DNA of 52,931 nucleotides from Verrucomicrobiaceae bacterium. GTDB lineage: Bacteria; Verrucomicrobiota; Verrucomicrobiia; Verrucomicrobiales; Verrucomicrobiaceae. Each line of letters begins with the position of its first letter. Position 1 is the first letter of the stretch. Below are positions 25,938-36,553 of the stretch, in pieces. The notes beneath the pieces are model-generated. The model was not told where the DNA came from. It saw nothing but the letters and a program-made list of their open reading frames with translations, and made no database searches. Location of the stretch: positions 1 through 52,931 of the forward strand of contig JAIYDW010000255.1 of the NCBI GenBank assembly GCA_027487315.1, read 5' to 3'. The position numbers and the translations under genes are program-made.

Positions 25938-26759
25938 TCAATGAGTGCCTGGCGATTGAGAACTCCAGACGTAGATAAGAAGAGCTGAGCCCATGATCAA
26001 GCGGTACCATGCAAAGCCGTTGAATGTGTGAGTTTGGACAAAACGAATGAGCCAGCGCACGACGACAAAGGCTGAAATGGCTGATACGAGAGTACCGAGG
26101 GCGATCATGCTCCAGTTCTCATTCCCCGCCTCACCATCTTTGATTGCAGAAAGAATTTTATAGAAGCCGGCGGCCATTAGAGTTGGGACACCGAGGAGAA
26201 ACGAGAACTCGGTGGCGGCGGGTCGCGCGATGCCGACGGCCATGGCGGCAAGGATGCTGGCACCAGAGCGGGAGGTGCCGGGGAAGACCGCTGCGAGAAT
26301 CTGGGCAAAGCCTACCACCACGACGACGGTCCAGGTGATTTCGGCCAAGCCCGCATGGTTCTTCTTCCATCTCTCGCAGGCGAAGATAACCAGGGCGCCA
26401 ATCAGTGTTGCCCAGGCGACTGGGGCGATTTCGTGGGGTAGTTCAATGCCAAGCTTTTTGATGAAAAGTCCGCCTACCGCTGTGATCAAAAAGGCTGCGA
26501 AGAGTTTAAAGAGGTAGTCTCGAGTTTCTGGTGAGGAAAGAGTCGTAGCGAAGTGGGAGACCCGCTTTGAGAAGACGGCGAGAACTGCAATCACCGCACC
26601 GCTTTGGATGACAACGTCGAAAAGATCGCTCTGACGTGGAAGCCAGCCCAAATTTTGCGGGATTAGGAGATGGCCGGTTGAGGAGATGGGAAGGAACTCA
26701 GTTACGCCTTCAATGATGCCGAGGATCACAATAGAGAGCCATTCGGGGAGATCAGTCAT
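25938..26759 (-). CDS. uppP: Undecaprenyl-diphosphatase
   Basis: The product has 273 residues and many membrane helices. The enzyme removes a phosphate from undecaprenyl diphosphate so the lipid carrier can be reused for peptidoglycan, O-antigen and other envelope polymers. Both family signatures are present: EGVTEFLPISSTGH (residues 17-30, with Glu17 and Glu21) and PGTSRSGAS (160-168, with the essential Arg164). Length and topology are normal for the BacA/UppP family, which also gives bacitracin resistance when overexpressed. It is upstream of and likely co-transcribed with the DUF2062 gene. Confidence 0.95.
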   Translation of the reverse strand: MTDLPEWLSIVILGIIEGVTEFLPISSTGHLLIPQNLGWLPRQSDLFDVVIQSGAVIAVLAVFSKRVSHFATTLSSPETRDYLFKLFAAFLITAVGGLFIKKLGIELPHEIAPVAWATLIGALVIFACERWKKNHAGLAEITWTVVVVVGFAQILAAVFPGTSRSGASILAAMAVGIARPAATEFSFLLGVPTLMAAGFYKILSAIKDGEAGNENWSMIALGTLVSAISAFVVVRWLIRFVQTHTFNGFAWYRLIMGSALLIYVWSSQSPGTH

Positions 26760-26844
26760 AGGTAAGGGCAGAGGGAGATGATTGCGGGGTGGCAGCTATG
26801 CGGCGGAACCTGGAATTTGCAAGTCCCGCGTCACAATCTGGATT

Positions 26845-29800
26845 TTAAGCCGTCACAGGCAACCGTTTGCCCCTTGATTCGTTTGACCTTTGAAAGCGAC
26901 AGGTGACCGTCACACCGCGCTTCGCTTTGGAAGTGATGTTGAGAGAGCCCCCGATCAAATTGGCTCGATATTCCATGATCTGGAGTCCAATGCCTGCATC
27001 TGGCGACTTATTGAGTCTGGAACCGTCGTTTTCGATTTTCAGGACGCATTCGCGATCAGTGAGAATGCGAAGAGAGATCGTGATTTTAGTGGGTTTGCCG
27101 TGGCGGATTGCATTATTGCATGCTTCCTGCGCAATGCGATAAACGTGGGTTTCCTTTTCGAGGTCGTCGATAGCAATTCCAGGATCCATGAGGAAATGGC
27201 AAGAAGTGCGGTGATTGATTTGGATTGTGTCAGCCAGCAACTTGAGGGCGCCTTCAAGTCCACGGTTCTTCACAGCGGAAGGAGAGAGGCTGTGGGACAT
27301 GCGGCGCACCTCTTGGATTGCCTCACCGACAAGTTCGCGAATGCGCGCGACGCTGTCGTGATGGTCTTCTCCGAGTTCGAATTCGAGCGCAGACATTAGG
27401 GCCGCGACTCCAGTCAAAGTTTGCCCAACCCCATCATGAAGATTGTGTCCGATTCTTGCCTGCTCCTGTTCGGAGACGTTGAGGAGTTCCTTTTGGAGGC
27501 GGCTGCGCTCGGTAAGATCGGTTCCGGTAACGATGATGCGGTCAATACTACCGTCAGCAGATCGAGTGGATATGCTGGAAAGTGAGAAAAGATGATCTTG
27601 TCCTTTCTTGTCTGTCAGAATGGCTTCTCGTGGTGGATTGGAGCCGCCTTTGAGAAGTGATTGAAGTCTTTCGATGGCGCGGACTTTTTCTTCCTGGCTC
27701 ATAATGCCGACGGCCCAGGGGGTTTTGCCAAGGAGTTCTTCGCGACTGAATCCCATGATATCAACTGTGGCTTGGTTGACGTGGACCATGTTTCCCTGGC
27801 GATCGAGTAGAACAATGATTGCGGAAGTGTGGTCCACCAAAGTCTCGTTAAAACGGAGCTCCCGCAGATACCTCATTTCTGCCTGTTTGTGCTCGTCGAC
27901 ATCTTGAAAGGTGCCGATCAATTTGACGACGACTCCGTTTTCGATCACTGGGGAACCCTGAGAGCGAGCCCAGAAAGTCCGTCCTCGCGCGCTTACGACT
28001 TTCAACTCGAGGTCGTAAGCTGCGCCATGATTGATGGCGGATTGGACAGCGGCTGCGATTTTTGGCCGTTCTTCCGGGGCGTAGAAAGCTATCGCATCTT
28101 CGAGAGTCGGTGCACAAAGAGCGTCGACTTCGAACAGGATGCATGTTTCCAAAGACCAGAAAAGTTTTTTGGAATTGAGATCGAGTTCCCAACCTCCGAT
28201 TTTGGCTATCTCACCGGTGCGTTTGAGCATATCGGCCGTATGTGCCAAGGCTGTCTCGGCTTCCTTTCTCGAAGTGATGTCTTTGACGGTTGCCAGAAAG
28301 TTAACAATCTCGCCGTTGCTGTTCTGGACGCAAGACGGGCTTATCATAACGGGGAAGCGTTCCCCCGATTTGCGCTGAAAGTTCAATTCGACATCCCTGA
28401 AATTTCCATTCAGGGTCTCCACGAAAGCAGCGTTGATGCTGTCATATTCTTCCAGAGGCCAGTAGGGGAATGGCGGGGCGGTTCCAATGAGTTCTTCTTG
28501 AGAGAACCCTGTCATTCGACAGAATGCTGGATTGACCACGATATGAATTCCTTGTGCATCGAGCACTGCAAATCCGTCATGCATTGAACTGATCAAGCTA
28601 TGGTTGAATGAAACGGAAGCTTTGAGGGCAAGTTCTGTTTCTCTGCGCTCGGTAATGTCGCGAACGATGGCTTGCAAAAGTACCCTGCCAGCACTTTCGA
28701 CTTTATTGAGAGTTACCTCAGCCGGGAATGAGGTGCCATCCAGCTTCGTGTGTAGCCATTCAAAGAACTGTGGGATACCTGAAAGGGCGGATGAGATTTT
28801 TTCGATCGCGAACTCGATCGAATTGCGACCGTTGGGCTGGTTGGTTGGCGAGAATTTGTATGGTGGGAAGCCAATGATGTCTTCGCGTTTGGAGCAGCCG
28901 AACATTTCCAGGCTCCTAGCGTTGCAGTCAATGAAGCGCTCCCCCTCCAAGATCAGAATGCCATCGCCGGCATTCTCAAAGAGTGTTCTGTAACGCTCAT
29001 CACTATCGCGGCGGGCCGCCTCTGCTGCTTTATGGCTGCCTATATCGGTGAGGAGCGCGACCGCTCCGACATATTCGCCCAGGCCATTGGTGATTGGGTT
29101 GGTAGAAACGAACGCTCCCAGTTTCGAGCCATCCTTACGTATGTAGTCGAACTCGAACTGCTCCGCCACACCCTCTTTCCTGCGCTTGATGAGTTCTCCC
29201 AACCGGGCGCGACCTGCGGCATCCAAGAAATCATCGATAGGGCGTCCAAGCATCTCTTCTGGTGCATAGCCCATCATCGTTGACATCATTGGATTGACAT
29301 AGTCCGTCAAAGATGACGAATTGATTCGCCAGATGCCTTCTTGAGCCGTTTGGACAATTAGGCGGAAGAGTTCCTCGCTCGATTTGAGGGCCTCGATGGT
29401 TAATTTGGTGTCTGATATGTCACTGAAGACCACTCGAGTTTTCTGGTGACCGTTTGTCCGGGTGGTCGAAAGTGCCAGTTGGACCCAGAAAAAAGTGCCG
29501 TTGGGCTTAACCATGCGTAGTTCGCAGGCATTCGGTTCGGAGGATTTGGCGGTTTGGCGACGATAAACCTCTTGATCTGGCAGATAGATAAAACTGGCTA
29601 TTGGTTGGTTGACCAAATCTTTTTGAGGAACCTCTAAAATGGCAGCAGCCTGGGTGTTTGCCTGAACAATGTTACCTGATTCGCTGACGATTACGTAGGC
29701 AAGCGGTGCGAGATCATAAAGTTCGCGATAGTGCGCGACCGAAGCATTGGCCTCAGCCTGCGCGGCGAGTAATCTTTCGATCTGTGTTTTGAAATCAACA

Positions 29801-29925
29801 CGGTGAGCCGACGCTTTTTGCTGTCTCTGCGGCAATTCCTCCTGAGAGGCTGCATCATTCTTTATTGAAGGCTGGCTGGGTGCCTTCGGAATGGTGACTC
29901 TTGGCTTTCCTGGTTCGTGGCTCAT
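26845..29925 (-). CDS. Soluble multi-PAS sensor histidine kinase (HisKA_3 type)
   Basis: The product has 1026 residues and no membrane segment or signal peptide, so it is a cytoplasmic sensor. About six PAS/PAC modules lie in tandem (starts near residues 60, 183, 310, 436, 560 and 690), several with the closing pattern ...GxVxDIT/SxRK. The dimerisation domain is of the NarL-partner type: RIGHNLHDGVGQ puts the phosphoacceptor at His830. The HATPase domain has an N-box at EACNNAIRHG (934-943) and a G1 box at DAGIGL (976 on). Such kinases usually signal to LuxR/NarL-type response regulators, but none is encoded within this window. It is divergent from gltB across a 439-base gap. PAS cofactors and ligands cannot be told from the sequence. 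Confidence 0.9.
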   Translation of the reverse strand: MSHEPGKPRVTIPKAPSQPSIKNDAASQEELPQRQQKASAHRVDFKTQIERLLAAQAEANASVAHYRELYDLAPLAYVIVSESGNIVQANTQAAAILEVPQKDLVNQPIASFIYLPDQEVYRRQTAKSSEPNACELRMVKPNGTFFWVQLALSTTRTNGHQKTRVVFSDISDTKLTIEALKSSEELFRLIVQTAQEGIWRINSSSLTDYVNPMMSTMMGYAPEEMLGRPIDDFLDAAGRARLGELIKRRKEGVAEQFEFDYIRKDGSKLGAFVSTNPITNGLGEYVGAVALLTDIGSHKAAEAARRDSDERYRTLFENAGDGILILEGERFIDCNARSLEMFGCSKREDIIGFPPYKFSPTNQPNGRNSIEFAIEKISSALSGIPQFFEWLHTKLDGTSFPAEVTLNKVESAGRVLLQAIVRDITERRETELALKASVSFNHSLISSMHDGFAVLDAQGIHIVVNPAFCRMTGFSQEELIGTAPPFPYWPLEEYDSINAAFVETLNGNFRDVELNFQRKSGERFPVMISPSCVQNSNGEIVNFLATVKDITSRKEAETALAHTADMLKRTGEIAKIGGWELDLNSKKLFWSLETCILFEVDALCAPTLEDAIAFYAPEERPKIAAAVQSAINHGAAYDLELKVVSARGRTFWARSQGSPVIENGVVVKLIGTFQDVDEHKQAEMRYLRELRFNETLVDHTSAIIVLLDRQGNMVHVNQATVDIMGFSREELLGKTPWAVGIMSQEEKVRAIERLQSLLKGGSNPPREAILTDKKGQDHLFSLSSISTRSADGSIDRIIVTGTDLTERSRLQKELLNVSEQEQARIGHNLHDGVGQTLTGVAALMSALEFELGEDHHDSVARIRELVGEAIQEVRRMSHSLSPSAVKNRGLEGALKLLADTIQINHRTSCHFLMDPGIAIDDLEKETHVYRIAQEACNNAIRHGKPTKITISLRILTDRECVLKIENDGSRLNKSPDAGIGLQIMEYRANLIGGSLNITSKAKRGVTVTCRFQRSNESRGKRLPVTA

Positions 29926-30364
29926 TTGGCGTAATAACTGACAAGTCTACTCCCCTGTTGGTTTTAAGCCAAAATGAAAGGTGAGAGCGAGGCAAAAGTG
30001 AAGGTCTCTTAGGATTTAGCGGGGTTCCCATCCGTCAGTGGTGTTTTAGAGGAAAACGTGGGAGGCGACCCGCTGGGTGGAGAGGACAGGCAGAAGGGGC
30101 GGCTAATGAATTTCAAAGTTTCGATTCGCGGCTAAAGCGAGCAGGGGGTGGGCCTCCGGGGGGAGGAGGATTGTGACCACTAAAAATTCTCAAAAATGAT
30201 AAGGCTAAACCTAATATTTTCATCTCAAAGGTTAGCATCTAGACATCCTGGGGGGGGCGGGGCCACGTTAAATGGTGGCGGAAAGATATCGGCAGGCATG
30301 GCAGAGAGATTGCTGGTTGTCTTGAGCCCGGTCTGTGTCTAAATACCCACCCTCTTGAGCTAAA
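29926..30364. other. Long intergenic region between histidine kinase and gltB
   Basis: This 439-base divergent region has no ORF I can support. On the plus strand there are very G-rich tracts: 30144-30170, with a CCTCC-GGGG-GGAGG hairpin, and a run of eight G at 30250-30257. A weak promoter-like pair, TTGTCT (30317-30322) and TAAATA (30340-30345) with a 17-base spacer, lies just before gltB. Control of gltB and of the kinase gene is likely to reside here, but I recognise no specific operator. Confidence 0.5.
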
Positions 30365-33300
30365 ATGACAAATTACGGACTCCCACCGAAACAAGGCCTT
30401 TATGATCCGAGCAACGAACACGATGCCTGCGGCGTCGGGTTTGTCTGTCATATGAAGGGCAAAAAATCCCACGAAATCGTGGCCAATGCGCTCACGATTC
30501 TTGAAAATCTGGACCACCGCGGTGCCTGTGTGGAAGAGAATACTGGTGATGGAGCCGGTATTCTCATTCAGATACCCGACGCCTTTTTGAAGAAGGCCGC
30601 CGCTGAGGTGGGTATCAACCTGCCGGAACAGGGCAAATATGGGGTGGCCAATTTGTTCTGCTCACCTGATCGCGCCGCTCGTGATGAGGCGCAGGCTATT
30701 TTTGAAAACATTGCCTCTGGAGAAGGGTGCCCTGTGCTCGGATGGCGGGATATTCCGACGGATAACAGCACTCTGGGTAAGTCCGCGAAAGCCAGTGAGC
30801 CGTTTATGCGTCAGGTTTTCATCGCCCGGGGTCAGGCTCTGGCGGATGAAGTCGCCTTTGAGCGGAAGCTTTATGTGATCCGGAAAATGGCCCACATGGC
30901 TATCCGTGCTGCTAAAGTGGACACGTTTTGGTATGCACCAAGCTTGAGTTGTCGGACGCTGGTTTACAAGGGCATGCTGACGCCGCATCAGGTGGGGGCT
31001 TACTTCAAGGACTTGAGAAATCCAGAAATGGACTCGGCTTTGGCGCTGGTTCATTCGCGATTCTCCACGAACACGTTCCCGAACTGGGAGCGTTCGCACC
31101 CGTATCGTTACATTGCGCACAACGGAGAGATCAACACCTTGAGGGGCAACATCTCCTGGATGAAGGCCCGGGAGTCCCTGCTGGCGTCAGAGCTGTTTGG
31201 GGATGACATCCAAAAGATCAAGCCCGTCATCAATGTGGATGGTTCGGACTCGACGATTTTTGACAATGCATTGGAACTGATGGTTTTGGCGGGGCGCTCG
31301 TTGCCCCATGCGATGATGATGATGATTCCTGAGCCGTGGAGCGGTCATGAGTCGATGAGTGAGGCGAAAAAGGCCTTCTATGAGTACCACAGTTGTCTCA
31401 TGGAGCCCTGGGATGGTCCTGCTTCCGTGGCCTTTACGGACGGAACCATGATCGGTGCGACTTTGGACCGCAATGGTCTGCGTCCTTCACGCTACTACGT
31501 TACAAAGGATGATCTTGTGATCATGGGTTCCGAAGCCGGGGTATTGCCTGTCGCTCCTGAAAATGTTGCTCACAAGGGCCGTTTGCAGCCCGGGAAAATG
31601 TTCATTGTGAACATGGTCGAAGGTCGCATCGTTCCGGATGAAGAGATCAAGGAACAAATCGCATCGGAGAAGCCCTATCGCGATTGGTTGGACAAACACT
31701 TGGTGAAGCTTGCGGATGTGAAGGATGCGGTCTCACTCCCCGAGGTGGATCACAAGACTGTGCTGCAGCGTCAACTTGCCTTTGGCTACACGTTCGAAGA
31801 TCTTCGTTTGCTCATGACTCCGATGGCCAGGGATGGGGTCGAAGCCATTGGTTCGATGGGAACAGACACACCGATTGCGGTGCTATCAGACAAATCGAAG
31901 CTGGTTTATGATTACTTTCACCAGTTGTTTGCGCAGGTCACGAACCCTCCCATTGATTGCATTCGCGAGGAGATTGTGACGTCATCCGTCACCACCATTG
32001 GGGCAGAAGGGAACTTGCTCGATCCTCGGCCTGAAAGCTGCCATCTCATCGAGCTGAAGACGCCGATTCTTAGCAACGAAGAACTGGCCAAGCTGAAGGG
32101 AATTGCTCAGGGGCAATTTTCCTCCGCGACATTGGAGATCCTGTTTGATCCGACAGCTGGTGCTGCAGGCCTCGAAAAAGCGATGGACGACCTTTGCGCG
32201 CAGGCTGACAAGCTGATTGCAGACGGTAAGAACATTCTCATCCTGTCTGACCGTGGTGTCGGCAAATCGAGGGCGCCGATTCCAGCGTTGCTTGCTGTTG
32301 GCGGTCTGCACCACCATCTCATCCGGAAGGGCACCCGCACCCGGTGTGATATTGTGCTAGAGTCTGGAGAACCGCGAGAAGTGCATCACTTCTGCACCTT
32401 GATTGGTTATGGTTGTGGAGCCATCAACCCCTACCTCGCGTTTGAAACGCTGGATGACATGATTCGCCAGGGCCTGTTGGTGAATGTGGACCACAAGAAG
32501 GCGGTCTATAACTTCATCAAGGCTGCCACTAAGGGCGTCATCAAAGTTGCGTCGAAGATTGGGATCTCGACGATGCAGAGCTATCGTGGAGCACAGATCT
32601 TTGAAGCCATGGGACTGAATCAGGCGGTGGTGGACAAGTATTTTACGCACACCAGCACCCGAATCGAAGGCGCTGACATCAACGTCATTGCGCAGGAATC
32701 CATTCAGCGTCACAGCCATGCTTACCCAGACCGTGAAGCCAATTCGCCAACGCTGGAAGTCGGTGGCGAGTATCAGTGGCGGAAGGAAGGTGAGGCGCAC
32801 CTTTTTAACCCGCTAACGATCCACACACTTCAAAAAGCCGTTCGCACGGGCAGTTTTGATACCTTCAAGGTCTACAGTAAGCTCGTCGACGAGCAATTGA
32901 AGCAGCAGTACACGCTTCGTGGACTGCTTGATTTTGTGGCACAGACACCCGTGCCGATTGATGAGGTCGAGAGCGTTGAATCGATCATGAAGCGCTTCAA
33001 GACAGGGGCCATGAGTTATGGTTCCATTTCCAGTGAAGCACACGAAGCCTTGGCGATTGCCATGAATCGTGTCGGCGGAAAGTCGAACACTGGTGAGGGA
33101 GGTGAGGATCCGGAGCGCTACACCTGGACCAATGAAAAAGGGGACTCAAAGAATAGCGCCATCAAGCAAGTTGCCTCTGGTCGGTTTGGTGTGACCAGCC
33201 TTTACTTGTCTCAAGCCAAGGAGATTCAGATCAAAATGGCCCAGGGTGCTAAACCAGGTGAAGGCGGGCAGCTGCCTGGAGGCAAAGTTTACCCCTGGAT

Positions 33301-34951
33301 TGCGAAAGTGCGTCATTCCACGCCTGGGGTTGGTCTGATTTCTCCGCCTCCTCACCATGACATTTACTCCATTGAGGATTTGGCCCAGTTGATCCACGAC
33401 TTGAAGAACGCCAACCGGGAAGCGCGTGTGAGCGTGAAACTGGTTTCTGAAGTTGGCGTTGGCACCATTGCTGCCGGTGTGGCGAAGGCTCACTCGGATG
33501 TGGTCCTCATCTCTGGATTTGATGGAGGAACAGGAGCCTCTCCACAGACCTCAGTGAAGCATGCTGGGATTCCTTGGGAACTTGGTCTTGCCGAGACTCA
33601 TCAAACGCTCGTCTTGAATGATCTGCGCAAGCGGATCGTGGTGGAGGCTGACGGGCAAATGAAAACCGGACGTGATGTCGTGATTGCCGCATTGCTGGGA
33701 GCTGAAGAATTCGGATTTGCCACAGCGCCGCTGGTCACTCTGGGGTGCATCATGATGCGGGTCTGCCATTTGAACACTTGCCCAGTCGGGGTGGCTACCC
33801 AGAACCCGGATTTGCGCGCCAAGTTTACTGGTGACCCGCAATACACCGTCAACTTCATGACCTTCATTGCGCAGGAAGTGCGCGAACTCATGGCGCAGCT
33901 TGGGTTCCGGAAGTTGGAAGACATGGTCGGCCGAACGGACATGCTGGAAGCTCGAAAGGCTGTTGATCACTGGAAGGCTAAGGGACTCGATTTCTCCAAC
34001 CTGTTGTTCCGCCCAAAAGTTGGGTCTGAGATTGGACGATTCTGCACGGAATCTCAGGATCATGGCATCGACAAAAGCCTTGATATCACCACCCTGTTGC
34101 CTCTTTGCAAAGATGCCATTGAGAAGGGGGAGAAGGTCAGGGCCGACGTGCCGATTCGGAACATCAATCGCACCGTTGGAACGATTCTCGGCAACGAGAT
34201 CACCAAGCGCCACTGGCATGGATTGCCTGACGATACGGTGCATTTGCATTTCCGTGGCAGTGCGGGGCAGAGTTTTGGGGCTTTTGTTCCCAAAGGTGTC
34301 ACGCTGGAGCTTGAAGGTGATGGGAATGACTACATCGGCAAAGGCCTTAGTGGCGGGCGCATCATCATCTATCCACCGGAGGGAAGCACTTTCCTTGCTG
34401 AGGAAAACATCATTGCTGGCAATACCGCGTTGTATGGTGCCACGAGTGGCGAACTCTTTCTTCGTGGCATGGCAGGGGAGCGCTTTGCTGTTCGAAACAG
34501 TGGGGTGGACACCGTCGTCGAAGGCGTGGGAGACCATGGCTGCGAATACATGACAGGTGGTCGTGTGGTGGTGCTTGGTCTCACCGGTCGGAACTTCGCA
34601 GCAGGCATGAGTGGCGGCATCGCTTACGTTCTCGATGAAAAGGGTGACTTCGCGACGCGGTGTAACAGCGGCATGGTGGATCTCCTCACGCTCGACGACA
34701 AAGAAGAAATCGACGAGCTCTACGAACTCATCAAAAAGCACGCCGACCTGACCAAAAGCCAACAGGCGTTTAAGGTTGTCGCTCTATGGGAGGAGATGCT
34801 GCCGAAGTTTGTGAAGGTCTTGCCTCGAGACTACGCCCGCGTTTTGAAAGCTCTCAAGAAGGCCAAAGACGATGGATTGGTCGGGGATGATGCCCTCAAT
34901 GCGGCTTTTGAAGCCAATGCTCGCGACGTCGCCCGGATTGGGGGCGGTTAG
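30365..34951 (+). CDS. gltB: Glutamate synthase (NADPH) large subunit
   Basis: The enzyme transfers the amide nitrogen of glutamine to 2-oxoglutarate; with GltD it makes two glutamates and so closes the GS-GOGAT cycle of ammonium assimilation. The product has 1528 residues, a full-length alpha subunit. The nucleophile Cys22 (HDACGVGF) becomes the N-terminus after removal of a 21-residue propeptide. The glutaminase domain is followed by the central domain, the FMN-binding domain ([23 protein letters not shown]) and the GXGXG beta-helix. The 3Fe-4S cluster ligands are Cys1128, Cys1134 and Cys1139, with the standard spacing. gltD follows 55 bases later. Identification is firm. Confidence 0.97.
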   Translation: MTNYGLPPKQGLYDPSNEHDACGVGFVCHMKGKKSHEIVANALTILENLDHRGACVEENTGDGAGILIQIPDAFLKKAAAEVGINLPEQGKYGVANLFCSPDRAARDEAQAIFENIASGEGCPVLGWRDIPTDNSTLGKSAKASEPFMRQVFIARGQALADEVAFERKLYVIRKMAHMAIRAAKVDTFWYAPSLSCRTLVYKGMLTPHQVGAYFKDLRNPEMDSALALVHSRFSTNTFPNWERSHPYRYIAHNGEINTLRGNISWMKARESLLASELFGDDIQKIKPVINVDGSDSTIFDNALELMVLAGRSLPHAMMMMIPEPWSGHESMSEAKKAFYEYHSCLMEPWDGPASVAFTDGTMIGATLDRNGLRPSRYYVTKDDLVIMGSEAGVLPVAPENVAHKGRLQPGKMFIVNMVEGRIVPDEEIKEQIASEKPYRDWLDKHLVKLADVKDAVSLPEVDHKTVLQRQLAFGYTFEDLRLLMTPMARDGVEAIGSMGTDTPIAVLSDKSKLVYDYFHQLFAQVTNPPIDCIREEIVTSSVTTIGAEGNLLDPRPESCHLIELKTPILSNEELAKLKGIAQGQFSSATLEILFDPTAGAAGLEKAMDDLCAQADKLIADGKNILILSDRGVGKSRAPIPALLAVGGLHHHLIRKGTRTRCDIVLESGEPREVHHFCTLIGYGCGAINPYLAFETLDDMIRQGLLVNVDHKKAVYNFIKAATKGVIKVASKIGISTMQSYRGAQIFEAMGLNQAVVDKYFTHTSTRIEGADINVIAQESIQRHSHAYPDREANSPTLEVGGEYQWRKEGEAHLFNPLTIHTLQKAVRTGSFDTFKVYSKLVDEQLKQQYTLRGLLDFVAQTPVPIDEVESVESIMKRFKTGAMSYGSISSEAHEALAIAMNRVGGKSNTGEGGEDPERYTWTNEKGDSKNSAIKQVASGRFGVTSLYLSQAKEIQIKMAQGAKPGEGGQLPGGKVYPWIAKVRHSTPGVGLISPPPHHDIYSIEDLAQLIHDLKNANREARVSVKLVSEVGVGTIAAGVAKAHSDVVLISGFDGGTGASPQTSVKHAGIPWELGLAETHQTLVLNDLRKRIVVEADGQMKTGRDVVIAALLGAEEFGFATAPLVTLGCIMMRVCHLNTCPVGVATQNPDLRAKFTGDPQYTVNFMTFIAQEVRELMAQLGFRKLEDMVGRTDMLEARKAVDHWKAKGLDFSNLLFRPKVGSEIGRFCTESQDHGIDKSLDITTLLPLCKDAIEKGEKVRADVPIRNINRTVGTILGNEITKRHWHGLPDDTVHLHFRGSAGQSFGAFVPKGVTLELEGDGNDYIGKGLSGGRIIIYPPEGSTFLAEENIIAGNTALYGATSGELFLRGMAGERFAVRNSGVDTVVEGVGDHGCEYMTGGRVVVLGLTGRNFAAGMSGGIAYVLDEKGDFATRCNSGMVDLLTLDDKEEIDELYELIKKHADLTKSQQAFKVVALWEEMLPKFVKVLPRDYARVLKALKKAKDDGLVGDDALNAAFEANARDVARIGGG

Positions 34952-35006
34952 GATACTGACAGGCGGCATTAAAAAATAGAAATCACCTTTTTAAAGATAA
35001 GAGATC

Positions 35007-36485
35007 ATGGGAAAACCAACAGGCTTCATTGAATTCGAACGCGAACTACCTTCAGACCGCGATCCGCTTGAGCGGGTCAAAGACTGGAAGGAAATCCACC
35101 TGCACCTACCCGAGGACCGGCTCAAAAAGCAAGGTGCGCGGTGCATGGATTGCGGCATTCCTTTTTGTCATAGCGGATCGCTCATCAGTGGGATGGCCAG
35201 TGGTTGTCCGATCAACAATCTGATCCCTGAATGGAATGACCTGGTGTTCCGCGGCCTTTGGCAGGAGGCGCTTGACCGCCTGCACAAGACCAACAACTTC
35301 CCAGAATTCACGGGCCGTGTTTGTCCTGCTCCGTGCGAGGGTTCCTGTGTGCTTGGAATCAACAATCCACCTGTCACGATCAAGAACATCGAAGTCTCGA
35401 TCATCGACAAGGGTTGGGAAGAGGGCTGGGTCAAGCCGGAGCCTCCGCAGAAGCGCACGGGTAAGAAGGTCGCCATCATCGGTTCGGGTCCTGCGGGCCT
35501 CAGTGCCGCTGCCCAGCTAAACAAGGCGGGTCACTTGGTTACTGTTTTTGAGCGCGCTGATCGTCCTGGTGGTTTGCTCATGTATGGGATTCCAAACATG
35601 AAACTGGATAAGAACGAAGTGGTGCTCCGCCGAGTGAAGTTGCTGGAGGATGAGGGTGTGATTTTCAAGTGCAACGTCAACGTCGGCACTGACATCACTG
35701 CTGAGCAACTCCGCAAAGATTTCGATGCCATCATTGTTGCCACAGGAGCTACGAAAGCTCGTGATTTGCCGATTCCGGGCCGTGAATTGAAGGGCATCCA
35801 TGTCGCCATGGACTTCCTTACGGCCAATACCCGGGCGGTTCTTGACGCCGATGCCACGGGTATCACGGCTGCTGGAAGAGATGTGGTGATCATTGGTGGG
35901 GGTGATACGGGCACGGACTGTGTTGGAACGAGCCTGCGCCATGGTTGCAACAGTGTCACCCAGCTAGAGATCATGGCGAAGCCGCCTCTTGTCCGTGCCG
36001 CCAACAATCCCTGGCCTGAGTGGCCGAAGACTTACAAGATGGACTACGGCCAGGAAGAGGCTGCGGCACGATTTGGCGATGACCCACGGGTCTATCTTAC
36101 CACCGCGACGCATTTTGAAGGAGACGAGAACGGCAACGTTAAAGCTGTTCATGTGGTCAATGTTGAGTGGAAGAAGGACGAGAATGGCAACTTTGGGCCG
36201 CAAAAGGTTCCTGGCACGGAGAGAGTTCTTCCTGCGCAACTCGTTTTGCTGGCCATGGGCTTCCTGGGACCAGAGCAACCCCTGCTTGATGCGCTCAATG
36301 TCGAGCGCGATGCCCGAACCAACATCAAAGCTGAGCACGAGAAGTACACCACAAGTCTCCCCGGAGTCTTTGCCGCTGGGGATTGCCGTCGGGGTCAGTC
36401 GCTCGTTGTTTGGGCGTTCAACGAAGGCCGTGGTGCGGCCCGAGAGTGCGATCGCTTTCTGATGGGTCAAACCGACCTGCCATAA
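35007..36485 (+). CDS. gltD: Glutamate synthase (NADPH) small subunit
   Basis: The product has 492 residues. It takes electrons from NADPH through FAD and passes them via two 4Fe-4S clusters to GltB. The N-terminal part has the cluster cysteines ([30 protein letters not shown]). An FAD Rossmann motif ([15 protein letters not shown]) and an NADPH Rossmann motif ([12 protein letters not shown]) follow. The C-terminal end has [16 protein letters not shown], normal for the family. It lies 55 bases after gltB in one operon. Nothing departs from the family norm. Confidence 0.97.
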   Translation: MGKPTGFIEFERELPSDRDPLERVKDWKEIHLHLPEDRLKKQGARCMDCGIPFCHSGSLISGMASGCPINNLIPEWNDLVFRGLWQEALDRLHKTNNFPEFTGRVCPAPCEGSCVLGINNPPVTIKNIEVSIIDKGWEEGWVKPEPPQKRTGKKVAIIGSGPAGLSAAAQLNKAGHLVTVFERADRPGGLLMYGIPNMKLDKNEVVLRRVKLLEDEGVIFKCNVNVGTDITAEQLRKDFDAIIVATGATKARDLPIPGRELKGIHVAMDFLTANTRAVLDADATGITAAGRDVVIIGGGDTGTDCVGTSLRHGCNSVTQLEIMAKPPLVRAANNPWPEWPKTYKMDYGQEEAAARFGDDPRVYLTTATHFEGDENGNVKAVHVVNVEWKKDENGNFGPQKVPGTERVLPAQLVLLAMGFLGPEQPLLDALNVERDARTNIKAEHEKYTTSLPGVFAAGDCRRGQSLVVWAFNEGRGAARECDRFLMGQTDLP

Positions 36486-36516
36486 AGGGGAGAGACGGTT
36501 GATTTGTCAAATGGGG

Positions 36517-36545
36517 TTGCCGCATCACTCGGGTTGTAGCACAAT
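36517..36545 (+). promoter_or_regulatory. Promoter-like element before the methyltransferase-like gene
   Basis: TTGCCG (36517-36522), a 17-base spacer and CACAAT (36540-36545) lie eight bases before the ATG at 36554. The layout resembles the elements at 12845 and 13005 and would give an mRNA with almost no leader. Confidence 0.4.
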
Positions 36546-36553
36546 CCGGGTCA

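Noticed and set aside
33551-34762. 403-codon minus-strand ORF opposite gltB
   Set aside because: It is fully antisense to a conserved, motif-complete gene and its peptide has no recognisable features. Long antisense frames are expected in G-rich coding DNA.
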